The notes under the pieces were generated by a model that ran no database searches, had not been told where the DNA came from, and worked only from the letters and a program-made list of their open reading frames with translations. A stretch of 15,622 nucleotides of DNA from Ruminococcaceae bacterium UBA7080 (lineage in GTDB: Bacteria; Bacillota; Clostridia; Oscillospirales; Acutalibacteraceae): assembly GCA_002493595.1 (NCBI GenBank), contig DKZG01000032.1:1-15622 (forward strand), written 5' to 3'. How positions within the stretch are numbered: the first letter of the stretch is position 1; every line of letters begins with the position of its first letter. Below, in pieces: positions 6,960 to 13,394 of the stretch. Made by a program: the position numbers and the translations under genes.

Positions 6960-7238
6960 TTATAACAAAAGATAAAGCAGTGCCAAAATCAGAGTATTAT
7001 CCGCTCCCTCCTTAGACAAAAGCATTATTAAAGCCAAAATGATAAAAAACGATTTGTTTTGGCCGTCATTATCTTCCGGTGAAGCACACGATTCTTCATC
7101 CTTATTTGTCTTTTGCTCTGTTTTTTTTACAGGCGGTGGAGGCGGAGTACTTTCTTCGGTAAATCTTGATGCTCTGTTTTGCATTTCCTGTACACGTCTT
7201 TTTGCAGCATTTATATCTGCTTCGGAAAACTGTGCCAT
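6960..7238 (-). CDS. Unrecognised small protein with C-terminal membrane segment
   Basis: The 92-residue protein has three zones. The N-terminus is amphipathic (MAQFSEADINAAKRRVQEM), the middle is hydrophilic and low-complexity with five consecutive prolines (about 32-36) followed by a Lys/Glu/Asp-rich stretch, and the C-terminus is hydrophobic (SFFIILALIMLLSKEG and NTLILALLYLLL). The end looks like one or two short membrane or peripheral helices right at the C-terminus, which suggests a tail-anchored small protein. Its ATG shares one base with the stop of the preceding small gene (TAATG), with GGAG 8-9 bases before it. I recognise no family. The tight coupling says it is translated together with its two small neighbours. 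Confidence 0.7.
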   Translation of the reverse strand: MAQFSEADINAAKRRVQEMQNRASRFTEESTPPPPPVKKTEQKTNKDEESCASPEDNDGQNKSFFIILALIMLLSKEGADNTLILALLYLLL

Positions 7239-7624
7239 TAAAACAACTCCCTAAGAAGCGGCAAAACCTCAAATAATTTTAATATCCGCAGCGCCTGATC
7301 CGCTTTATTCTGTGTCTTCTCGTCCAGATGCGGCTTAAGTGCCAGAATTAAATCGGCATTCTTGCTCTTTGTATTATTCATTTTTTCAAATATAGTTTTA
7401 GCTTTCATGATCATATCAAAATCGATATTATCAAAGCCGCCTGCCAGCGACAGAGCATTTTGCACATCTGATGCGTTAGGCATTGCATTTGCTGCTTTAT
7501 CACTTTGATTATTCTTCTGACTTCCCTTTTGTGCCTCCTCGCCGAGAATAGACGAGGCGACACCCTTAAGCATATTTATATCATCAGCACTGAGACTGCT
7601 GATGATATCACCGATATTATCCAT
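7238..7624 (-). CDS. Unrecognised small, probably helical cytoplasmic protein
   Basis: The 128-residue protein starts MDNIGDIISSLSADDINMLK and has no signal peptide. A Gln/Asn/Ser-rich linker (about 34-50) separates a short N-terminal helical part from a C-terminal region with IDFDMIMKAKTIFEKMN and ADLILALKPHLDE, ending KLFEVLPLLRELF. It is probably all-helical. It begins one base after the stop of the upstream small gene, with GGAAGG just before the start. An exact 12-bp inverted repeat (7578-7608) lies in its first codons. No function is assigned. Confidence 0.72.
   Translation of the reverse strand: MDNIGDIISSLSADDINMLKGVASSILGEEAQKGSQKNNQSDKAANAMPNASDVQNALSLAGGFDNIDFDMIMKAKTIFEKMNNTKSKNADLILALKPHLDEKTQNKADQALRILKLFEVLPLLRELF
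7578..7608 (-). repeat. 12-bp perfect inverted repeat at the start of a coding region
   Basis: ATATCATCAGCA and TGCTGATGATAT pair perfectly around a seven-base loop. The stem begins 16 bases inside the 128-residue small gene, so in mRNA it sits close to the initiating ribosome. It has no U-tract, so it is not a terminator. It may influence translation coupling or mRNA stability, or be chance arising from the Asp-Ile/Ser-Asp codons. Confidence 0.5.
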
Positions 7625-7625
7625 A

Positions 7626-7865
7626 TTATTTGCCTTCCATTAATTTTTTCATAAGCTCCTTCGCCTGCGGAGTTGACAAAAGCTTTTCTGCTGCTTCCTT
7701 ATTTGTGAGAACACTCTTAAGCTGCTTGGTTGCATCGGAAGAAAGATTTTTATTAATAAAATCATCAAGCTTTCCGCTGTCTGCAGCCTGCTTCATTTTT
7801 TGCATATCAATTCCCGTTTTCTGCTGAGCATTTTTCATCAGTTTGCTCATATCATTATTGTTCAT
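7626..7865 (-). CDS. Unrecognised small charged protein, first gene of the operon
   Basis: The 79-residue protein starts MNNNDMSKLMKNAQQ and is rich in Lys, Met, Asp and Gln. It is probably a bundle of short helices, with a repeated theme of ~10-residue helical units (DMQKMKQAADSGKLDDFINK; TPQAKELMKKLMEGK). It has no membrane segment or signal peptide. The start at 7865 has AGGAG nine bases upstream; an in-frame ATG at 7874 abuts that site and is unlikely. It heads the minus-strand operon, opposite the divergent yfcE-like gene, and I see no convincing minus-strand promoter in the 74-base gap. Function unknown. Confidence 0.7.
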   Translation of the reverse strand: MNNNDMSKLMKNAQQKTGIDMQKMKQAADSGKLDDFINKNLSSDATKQLKSVLTNKEAAEKLLSTPQAKELMKKLMEGK

Positions 7866-7884
7866 TGAAATCATCTCCTCTTTG

Positions 7885-7913
7885 TTGTATAATTTAGTAT
7901 CAACTAATATAAT
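7885..7913 (+). promoter_or_regulatory. Promoter of the yfcE-like gene
   Basis: TTGTAT (7885-7890) and a perfect TATAAT (7908-7913) are 17 bases apart. Transcription would start about 20 bases before the gene, just ahead of AAGGCGG at 7923-7929, which serves as ribosome binding site. Confidence 0.65.
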
Positions 7914-7939
7914 CTATGAATTAAGGCGGTATTTTATGA

Positions 7940-8401
7940 ATGAGAATTGTAGTATTATCTGATTCCCATATGTCACTCGGAAATCTTTTTGAAATTGTTG
8001 AAATGCATATGGACACTGCTGATTTATTTCTATTTTTGGGTGATATAGACGATGATTTTGATCAAGTGCTTTCTGTTTATCCGCAGCTCAAGTATTATCG
8101 TGTAGCCGGCAACAATGACTGGCATTCACCCCATCCTGCAGAGCAGACTATAATGGCTAACGGAAAAAAAATATTTTTTGCCCACGGCCATACTTATGGC
8201 GTAAAGCACGGCTACAATAAAATCATAGAAAAAGCAAAAAGTATTAAAGCGGACATATGCCTTTTCGGTCATACACACACGCAGTATTCAGACTATAATG
8301 ACGGACTCTATATTATGAATCCCGGTGCCGTATGCAGCTATAAATATGCCATGATAGATATTGTCTCTTCGGGAATCGCTCTGATAAGCGCAGAAATTTA
8401 A
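7940..8401 (+). CDS. YfcE/MJ0936-family metallophosphoesterase
   Basis: The 153-residue protein is a compact calcineurin-like phosphoesterase. It shows all metal-binding motifs in order: SDSH (Asp8, His10), GDIDDD (Asp35), AGNND (Asn59), AHGH (His82, His84) and FGHTH (His111, His113). Members bind two divalent metals and hydrolyse phosphodiesters in vitro; the natural substrate is usually unknown. Length and motif spacing are normal. AAGGCGG lies ten bases upstream of the ATG. A second ATG four bases upstream opens only a short out-of-frame reading frame. The gene is divergent from the long minus-strand operon and seems to be monocistronic. Confidence 0.92.
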   Translation: MRIVVLSDSHMSLGNLFEIVEMHMDTADLFLFLGDIDDDFDQVLSVYPQLKYYRVAGNNDWHSPHPAEQTIMANGKKIFFAHGHTYGVKHGYNKIIEKAKSIKADICLFGHTHTQYSDYNDGLYIMNPGAVCSYKYAMIDIVSSGIALISAEI

Positions 8402-8414
8402 GTGCTTTTTATTT
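8386..8414 (+). terminator. Weak intrinsic terminator overlapping the end of the yfcE-like gene
   Basis: AAGCGC (8386-8391) pairs with GTGCTT (8402-8407), including one G-U pair, around a ten-base loop, followed by a T-rich run. The stem is short and spans the stop codon, so termination may be partial. Confidence 0.35.
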
Positions 8415-8438
8415 AGCTTTATTAATAAAATAATATGA

Positions 8439-8467
8439 TTGCAATATTAATATAAAAGTGGTAGAAT
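8439..8467 (+). promoter_or_regulatory. Promoter of the aminotransferase operon
   Basis: TTGCAA (8439-8444) and TAGAAT (8462-8467) are 17 bases apart. GGAGG at 8484-8488 is the ribosome binding site, six bases before the ATG. The leader is about 20 bases. Confidence 0.65.
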
Positions 8468-8494
8468 ATATAAAATTATTTTTGGAGGTCTGTT

Positions 8495-9748
8495 ATGCTT
8501 TACACTGAAATGACAAAAGATGAACTTATTAAAGAAAAAAAGCAGTTAAAAAAAAGGTATGACGCTTTTAAAGCCAGAGGCTTGCAGCTTGATATGAGCA
8601 GAGGTAAGCCGGGCAAGGACCAGCTTGACCTTTCAACAGGAATTTACGATGTAAGAAACTATATTGCAGACGGCCTTGATGTGCGCAACTACGGCATGCT
8701 TGACGGTATCCCCAGCTGTAAAAAGCTTTTTGCCGATTTACTTGGAGTAGATGCAAAAAACGTTATAATCGGCCCTAATGCAAGCCTCACACTCATGTTT
8801 GATTACATCTGCCAGTGCTGTACACACGGTGCAGGCAGTACACCTTGGAGCAAGCTTGATGAGGTTAAATTCCTCTGCCCTGTTCCCGGCTATGACAGGC
8901 ACTTTACAATCTGTGAACACTTTGGAATTAAAATGATCAACGTACCAATGCTGGCTGACGGCCCTGATATGGATACAATTGAAGAACTCATCAAGGATGA
9001 AAGCGTGAAGGGAATGTTCTGCGTTCCGAAATATTCAAATCCTCAGGGTATCACATACAGTGATGAAGTCGTTAGGCGCATTGCTGCGATGAAGCCCGCT
9101 GCAAAGGATTTCAGACTTATATGGGATAATGCCTATTGCATTCACGATTTGGATGATGAGGGCGATGAGCTCTTAAATATTTTCGATATTCTTCCCGAAT
9201 ACGCAAACGAGGATATGGTGATTGAGGTATGTTCAACATCAAAAATCACTTTCCCGGGTGCAGGCGTTTCGGCTCTCATTGCAAGTGAAAACAATTTAAA
9301 CGAAATCAGAAAGCGTCTTAATGCGCAAACAATCAGCTATGATAAAATGAATCAGCACCGCCACGTTCAGTTCTTCGGCAATGCTGATGGTGTGCGTGAA
9401 CATATGAAAAAGCACGCACAGATACTTAAGCCTAAATTTGATATGGTTTTAAATCATCTTGAAAAAGAGCTTGGTGACAAGGGCATTGCTACATGGTTTA
9501 ATCCAAAGGGCGGTTATTTTATCAGCCTTGATGTAATGGAAGGGTGTGCTAAAAAAACAGGTGAGCTGTGCAAAGAAGCAGGCGTTACGCTCACTACTGT
9601 TGGTGCAACATATCCTTACGGAATTGATCCGAATGACAGCAATATACGTATAGCACCGTCATTTCCGCCTGTTGATGAGCTTGACACTGCAGCAGAGCTG
9701 CTTTGTATATGCGTTCGTCTTGCTTGCGTGGAAAAGCTGATAGGCTAA
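8495..9748 (+). CDS. PLP-dependent aminotransferase, aspartate aminotransferase 1c type
   Basis: The 417-residue protein is a fold-type I aminotransferase. The N-terminal LDMSRGKPGKDQLDLS marks the atypical aspartate aminotransferase 1c family, often annotated as alanine-glyoxylate aminotransferase-like. Cofactor and substrate residues are in place: Asn182 (YSNPQG), Asp211 (IWDNAY) with Tyr214, Schiff-base Lys250 (STSKITFPGAG) and the carboxylate-binding Arg385 (NIRIAPSFP). Aspartate with 2-oxoglutarate is the best guess for substrates. It is the first gene of a three-gene operon; its TAA shares one base with the ATG of the next gene. Confidence 0.92.
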   Translation: MLYTEMTKDELIKEKKQLKKRYDAFKARGLQLDMSRGKPGKDQLDLSTGIYDVRNYIADGLDVRNYGMLDGIPSCKKLFADLLGVDAKNVIIGPNASLTLMFDYICQCCTHGAGSTPWSKLDEVKFLCPVPGYDRHFTICEHFGIKMINVPMLADGPDMDTIEELIKDESVKGMFCVPKYSNPQGITYSDEVVRRIAAMKPAAKDFRLIWDNAYCIHDLDDEGDELLNIFDILPEYANEDMVIEVCSTSKITFPGAGVSALIASENNLNEIRKRLNAQTISYDKMNQHRHVQFFGNADGVREHMKKHAQILKPKFDMVLNHLEKELGDKGIATWFNPKGGYFISLDVMEGCAKKTGELCKEAGVTLTTVGATYPYGIDPNDSNIRIAPSFPPVDELDTAAELLCICVRLACVEKLIG

Positions 9749-10536
9749 TGGAATTAGGTGCATCAACAGCCTGTTTTTATCCAATGGAAACTGAGCAGGC
9801 ACTAAACAAAGTATGTGCGCTGGGATTCAAAAAGGCTGAGGTTTTTATGAATGCTCCGTGCGAACTGGAAGAATCCTTTGCAAAGGAGCTTGATTTAATA
9901 GCAACAGACAGGGGTGTGGATATTATATCCGTTCACCCCTTCTCGAGTTTTCTGGAGTCTTCCTGTATATTCGGCGATTATCAAAGACGTTTTAATGATT
10001 ACATTGGACTGTATCAAAAAACTTGCCATGCTGCTGCCGTAATGGGTGCAAAATACGTTGTCATTCACGGTGCGGTTGCCATGCCCAAAATTCCTATTCC
10101 AAACGAAAGGTATTTTGAACGTTTCAAGATGCTTATTGATCTGGGAAAAGCAGAGGGTATAACGGTATGCCAGGAAAACGTAAACAGATTTAAAAGTCAG
10201 TCACTTCATTTCTGCAAAAAAATGCGTGAAGCCCTCGGCAGTGATTTTAATATGGTATTTGATATTAAACAGACTGTACGTGCCGGTGAGGATACCTTTT
10301 TATTTCTTGAGGAATTCAAAAATGAAATCAGGCATTTGCACATCAGTGATAACGGCAAAGCCGGTGACTGCCTGCCTCCGGGCAGAGGCTGCTTTGATTT
10401 TACCCGATTAAAAAATATTATGGACAGCTGCAAGTATGACGGCGACTGTGTTATTGAAATTTACTCAGGCAATTATAACGTAGCTGAAGAATTAAAGGAA
10501 AGCAAGGTTTATCTTGAAAAAATATGGCAAATATAA
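9748..10536 (+). CDS. TIM-barrel sugar phosphate isomerase/epimerase-like protein
   Basis: The 262-residue protein belongs to the xylose isomerase-like / AP endonuclease family 2 TIM-barrel group. It starts MELGASTACFYPMETEQAL and carries likely metal and active-site positions His63 (VHPF), His107 (VIHGA), Glu143 (CQENV), Asp172 (FDIKQ), His198 (HLHIS) and Glu237 (VIEIYSG), plus a PPGRGCFDF segment. The family includes epimerases, isomerases and dehydratases, and the substrate cannot be told. I start it at 9748, where TAATG couples it to the aminotransferase stop; an upstream in-frame ATG at 9703 would add 15 residues that are not family-like. Confidence 0.85.
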   Translation: MELGASTACFYPMETEQALNKVCALGFKKAEVFMNAPCELEESFAKELDLIATDRGVDIISVHPFSSFLESSCIFGDYQRRFNDYIGLYQKTCHAAAVMGAKYVVIHGAVAMPKIPIPNERYFERFKMLIDLGKAEGITVCQENVNRFKSQSLHFCKKMREALGSDFNMVFDIKQTVRAGEDTFLFLEEFKNEIRHLHISDNGKAGDCLPPGRGCFDFTRLKNIMDSCKYDGDCVIEIYSGNYNVAEELKESKVYLEKIWQI

Positions 10537-11414
10537 GTAACAGAACAAAGGGTATATGTTGCATTTTGCTGTCGGCATTATGCTTCAGTGCTATGAGCAG
10601 CTTTATAAATCTTTCAGGTGATGTACCTGTTGCACAAAAGGTATTTTTCAGAAATCTTGTGGCACTTTTTATTGCAGCTGCTGCACTTATAAAAAACAAA
10701 GAAAGCTTTAAACCTCACAAGGGATGTTTAAAATACCACATTATACGGTCAAGTGCAGGGCTTTTAGGGGTATTCGGCAACTTCTATGCCACGACTAAAA
10801 TGGCATCAACTGCCGATGCCGCCATACTCAACAAAATGAGTCCGTTTTTTACCCTGGTTTTTTCTGCAGTTTTTCTTAAAGAAAGAGTTAAAGCTAAGCA
10901 GGCGGTTGCAATAGGAATTGCTTTTGCCGGTGCAATGCTGGTTATCAAACCGACTATGTCTAATGTCGAACTGCTGCCCTCGCTGTGCGGTTTTATCGGC
11001 GGTGTATGTGCCGGTGGTGCTTATACATGCGTACGACATATGGGCAACAAGGGTGAAAACGGACGTTTTACAGTCTTCTTTTTCTCATTGTTTTCCTGCA
11101 TTATTACTGCACCCTATCTTATTTTTAACTTTCATCCCATGACAGTCAAGCAATGGATTTATCTGATAATGGTGGGAATCAGTGCTGCAGGCGGTCAATT
11201 CAGCATAACTGCTGCATATACCTTTGCTGCAAGCCGGGAAATTTCCGTTTACGATTATTCAAATGTAATCTTCACAGCCATCAGCGGATACTTCTTCTTA
11301 GGAGGGCAAATCCCTGACTTGTGGTCATTTATCGGGTATATTATTATTTGCTCAATGGCTATATGGATGTTTGTATACAATAACAGGGAACACCATCGCC
11401 AAAAGCCGATATAA
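10524..11414 (+). CDS. EamA/DMT-superfamily transporter
   Basis: The 296-residue protein has about ten hydrophobic segments in two EamA repeats (about residues 8-142 and 150-285). These include GICCILLSALCFSAMSSFI, the ALIAAAALI-like second helix, TADAAILNKMSPFFTLVFSA, and the second-repeat equivalents ISAAGGQFSITAAYTFA and YSNVIFTAISGYFFLG. Family members are inner-membrane drug/metabolite exporters or importers of amino acids, nucleotides or sugars. It overlaps the isomerase gene by 13 bases, so the operon is aminotransferase, isomerase, transporter, and it may export or import a metabolite of that pair. No terminator is evident after it before the nrdR promoter. Confidence 0.9.
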   Translation: MANISNRTKGICCILLSALCFSAMSSFINLSGDVPVAQKVFFRNLVALFIAAAALIKNKESFKPHKGCLKYHIIRSSAGLLGVFGNFYATTKMASTADAAILNKMSPFFTLVFSAVFLKERVKAKQAVAIGIAFAGAMLVIKPTMSNVELLPSLCGFIGGVCAGGAYTCVRHMGNKGENGRFTVFFFSLFSCIITAPYLIFNFHPMTVKQWIYLIMVGISAAGGQFSITAAYTFAASREISVYDYSNVIFTAISGYFFLGGQIPDLWSFIGYIIICSMAIWMFVYNNREHHRQKPI

Positions 11415-11444
11415 ATCCAATATATTGTTGTAAAGGAAAAATAC

Positions 11445-11473
11445 TTGCTTTTTTCTATATCTTGTGTTACAAT
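11445..11473 (+). promoter_or_regulatory. Promoter of nrdR
   Basis: TTGCTT (11445-11450) and TACAAT (11468-11473) are 17 bases apart. AGGAGG at 11506-11511 is the ribosome binding site, eight bases before the ATG. I see no clear NrdR box overlapping it. Confidence 0.65.
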
Positions 11474-11519
11474 AGTTTTAATTTGTATATGGATTATTTT
11501 ACCTTAGGAGGAAATTCCA

Positions 11520-11963
11520 ATGAGATGTCCGTTTTGCGGCTTTGAAGAGAGCAAGGTTATTGACTCACGTCCTACTGACGAAAACGAGCGCATCCGCCGC
11601 CGCCGCGAATGCCTGCAGTGTAGCAAGCGCTTTACAACATATGAAACAATTGAGGACGTGCCCATCATCGTCATCAAAAAGGATAAAAGCAGAGAGGTAT
11701 TTGATCGCAACAAAATTTTAAAGGGTATGCTGCGTGCCTGTGAAAAAAGGTCCGTAACCGTCTCTGAACTTGAAACTGCCATCAGTGAAATCGAAGCCAC
11801 CCTGCAATCTGCAATAGACCGTGAAGTTACATCAGTCAGAATTGGGGAGCTTATTATGGAAAAGCTTAAGCAAATTGATGAGGTTGCCTATATTCGCTTT
11901 GCTTCTGTTTATAAAGAATTCAATTCCGTTGAATCTTTCAGAGAAGAAATTTCAAAGATGTAA
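11520..11963 (+). CDS. nrdR: NrdR, repressor of ribonucleotide reductase genes
   Basis: The 147-residue protein has the standard NrdR layout. An N-terminal zinc ribbon has Cys3-Cys6 and Cys31-Cys34 (MRCPFCG; RRRRECLQCSKRFTTYE). An ATP-cone begins at about residue 48 (PIIVIKKDKSREVFDRNKI) and runs through VAYIRFASVYKEF. NrdR represses ribonucleotide reductase operons in response to the bound ATP/dATP balance. Length is normal for the family. It has its own promoter and a strong terminator follows, so it is monocistronic. Its target operons are not in this window. Confidence 0.97.
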   Translation: MRCPFCGFEESKVIDSRPTDENERIRRRRECLQCSKRFTTYETIEDVPIIVIKKDKSREVFDRNKILKGMLRACEKRSVTVSELETAISEIEATLQSAIDREVTSVRIGELIMEKLKQIDEVAYIRFASVYKEFNSVESFREEISKM

Positions 11964-11984
11964 TATATCAAATTAAAAATATAT

Positions 11985-12030
11985 AGAGAAAAAAATAAGC
12001 AGTCACTTTTGTGACTGCTTAAATCTTTTA
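11985..12030. terminator. Bidirectional terminator between nrdR and the alcohol dehydrogenase
   Basis: AAGCAGTCAC (11997-12006) and GTGACTGCTT (12011-12020) form a perfect ten-base-pair stem with a TTTT loop. The minus-strand tail (TTATTTTTTTCTC) is a good U-tract for the dehydrogenase transcript. The plus-strand tail (AAATCTTTTA) is weaker but can serve nrdR. Confidence 0.88.
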
Positions 12031-12044
12031 TGAATATCTATCTC

Positions 12045-13253
12045 TTATGCCATAAAGGAACGAATAACTGCCTCGCAGTCTTTTGCATCCATAATTTTAG
12101 GCACAGGATAAAGAGGATTACCCTCCTTAAGTGCACGTGCAACGAGAAGAGGTATATCCTCCTCCTTAATGAAATCAAATTTCTCGGGAATATTCATATT
12201 CCTGTTGAGTGTTTTGATTGCATCAATAAACGCTTTGCCCTTGCCCGCTGTATCAAGACCCTTGCCGATACCTACAATATCTGCCAGCTTCGCAAGCTGC
12301 GGATATGCAGCATCTGCATAATAATCCAGAACATAGGGAAGAATTACGGCATTGGCAAGACCATGGGGAGTACCGTAAAGTCCGCCGAGATTATGTGCAA
12401 TTGCGTGAACATAACCAACATAAGCGTGTGTAAATGCACGTCCTGCAAGATATGAGCCCTTGAGCATATTACCTCTTGCCTCTAAATTCTTACCATCACT
12501 GTATGCTGTCTCGATATTAGCAAAAATAAGCTTGGTTGCCTGCTCAGCCTCACGAATCGTGTCCTTCGTATTACTCTTGCCGATATAGGCCTCAACTGCA
12601 TGCGTAAGAGCATCCATACCGGTTGTTGATGTAATATGAGGCGGCAAACCGACTGTAAGTTCAGGGTCAAGCACCGCATACTTAGGCCGAAGACATGTAT
12701 CGTTGATCGCATTCTTCTCGTGCGTTTCAGGATCGGTTACAACAGCAGCAACAGTAGTCTCCGAACCGGTACCTGCTGTTGTGGGAACAGCAAAAAACGG
12801 CGGGAGCTTTTTATGTACCTTAAGCTGACCGCGCATATTGCGAACAGTTTGATTAGGTTTAACAACTCTTGCACCTGCAGCCTTAGCGCAGTCCATAGGT
12901 GAGCCGCCGCCGAAAGCAATTATACCTTGACAGCCGTTTTGAACGTACATATCCTTGCAATCCTCGATGTTGGGTATTGTCGGGTTAGGCTGTACGCCGT
13001 CATATACAACATATTCAATGCCAACCTCTTCAAGCTTCTTAAACATTGGGTCAAGAAGATGAAGACTCATAAGACCTTTATCGGTAACAACTAATATCTT
13101 GCTGATACCTTTAGCCTTAATGAACGCAGGGAGCTTGAGTATACTGCCGGCTCCTTCAAGAAGCTCAGGCTCGGACCAATCCATTAAACACATAGCAACC
13201 TTAAAAACTTTCTGATATAAACGATACCAGCACTTTTTAAGTTTCCAGAGCAT
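12045..13253 (-). CDS. Iron-containing alcohol dehydrogenase (class III)
   Basis: The 402-residue protein is a group III metal-dependent alcohol dehydrogenase that interconverts an alcohol and an aldehyde using NAD(P). The nucleotide-binding signature GIIAFGGGSPMDCAKA is at about 110-125, VPTTAGTGSETT at 156-167, and the four metal ligands are visible as Asp214 and His218 (TGMDALTHAVEAY), His283 (GYVHAIAHNLGG) and His297 (GTPHG), with family spacing. An extra ~25-residue basic and hydrophobic N-terminus (KKCWYRLYQKVFKVAMCLM) precedes the usual PELLEGAGS start. AGGAGG lies seven bases before the ATG, so I keep this start. It is probably fermentative; the substrate (ethanol, butanol or a diol) cannot be told. 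It is monocistronic, divergent from the sialidase-like gene. Confidence 0.95.
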   Translation of the reverse strand: MLWKLKKCWYRLYQKVFKVAMCLMDWSEPELLEGAGSILKLPAFIKAKGISKILVVTDKGLMSLHLLDPMFKKLEEVGIEYVVYDGVQPNPTIPNIEDCKDMYVQNGCQGIIAFGGGSPMDCAKAAGARVVKPNQTVRNMRGQLKVHKKLPPFFAVPTTAGTGSETTVAAVVTDPETHEKNAINDTCLRPKYAVLDPELTVGLPPHITSTTGMDALTHAVEAYIGKSNTKDTIREAEQATKLIFANIETAYSDGKNLEARGNMLKGSYLAGRAFTHAYVGYVHAIAHNLGGLYGTPHGLANAVILPYVLDYYADAAYPQLAKLADIVGIGKGLDTAGKGKAFIDAIKTLNRNMNIPEKFDFIKEEDIPLLVARALKEGNPLYPVPKIMDAKDCEAVIRSFMA

Positions 13254-13287
13254 TTTTATTCCTCCTTTTCAAAATATTTCAATATCT

Positions 13288-13316
13288 ATTGTACAGTTTT
13301 ATTAGATATTTTTCAA
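13288..13316 (-). promoter_or_regulatory. Promoter of the iron-containing alcohol dehydrogenase
   Basis: On the minus strand TTGAAA (13311-13316) and TACAAT (13288-13293) are 17 bases apart. The leader is about 30 bases. Its -35 box lies 19 bases from the -35 box of the divergent sialidase promoter. Confidence 0.7.
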
Positions 13317-13335
13317 GCCTTTTAATGAAATAGTA

Positions 13336-13364
13336 TTGTTAAAAATTTATGCATATGATATTAT
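13336..13364 (+). promoter_or_regulatory. Promoter of the sialidase-like gene
   Basis: TTGTTA (13336-13341) and TATTAT (13359-13364) are 17 bases apart. GGAGG at 13384-13388 follows, six bases before the chosen ATG. The two divergent promoters occupy about 80 bases with no obvious palindromic operator between them. Confidence 0.65.
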
Positions 13365-13394
13365 TAAGACAAATAAATGCATCGGAGGATTTTT

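Noticed and set aside
7875..7939. A minus-strand promoter for the long operon in the divergent gap
   Set aside because: TTGATA is present but has no -10 box at a proper distance, and TATACA has no matching -35 box, so I do not place one.
12030..12455. A 141-codon open frame opposite the alcohol dehydrogenase
   Set aside because: Antisense to a gene with all metal ligands in place; the product is low-complexity and starts in the terminator region without a ribosome binding site.
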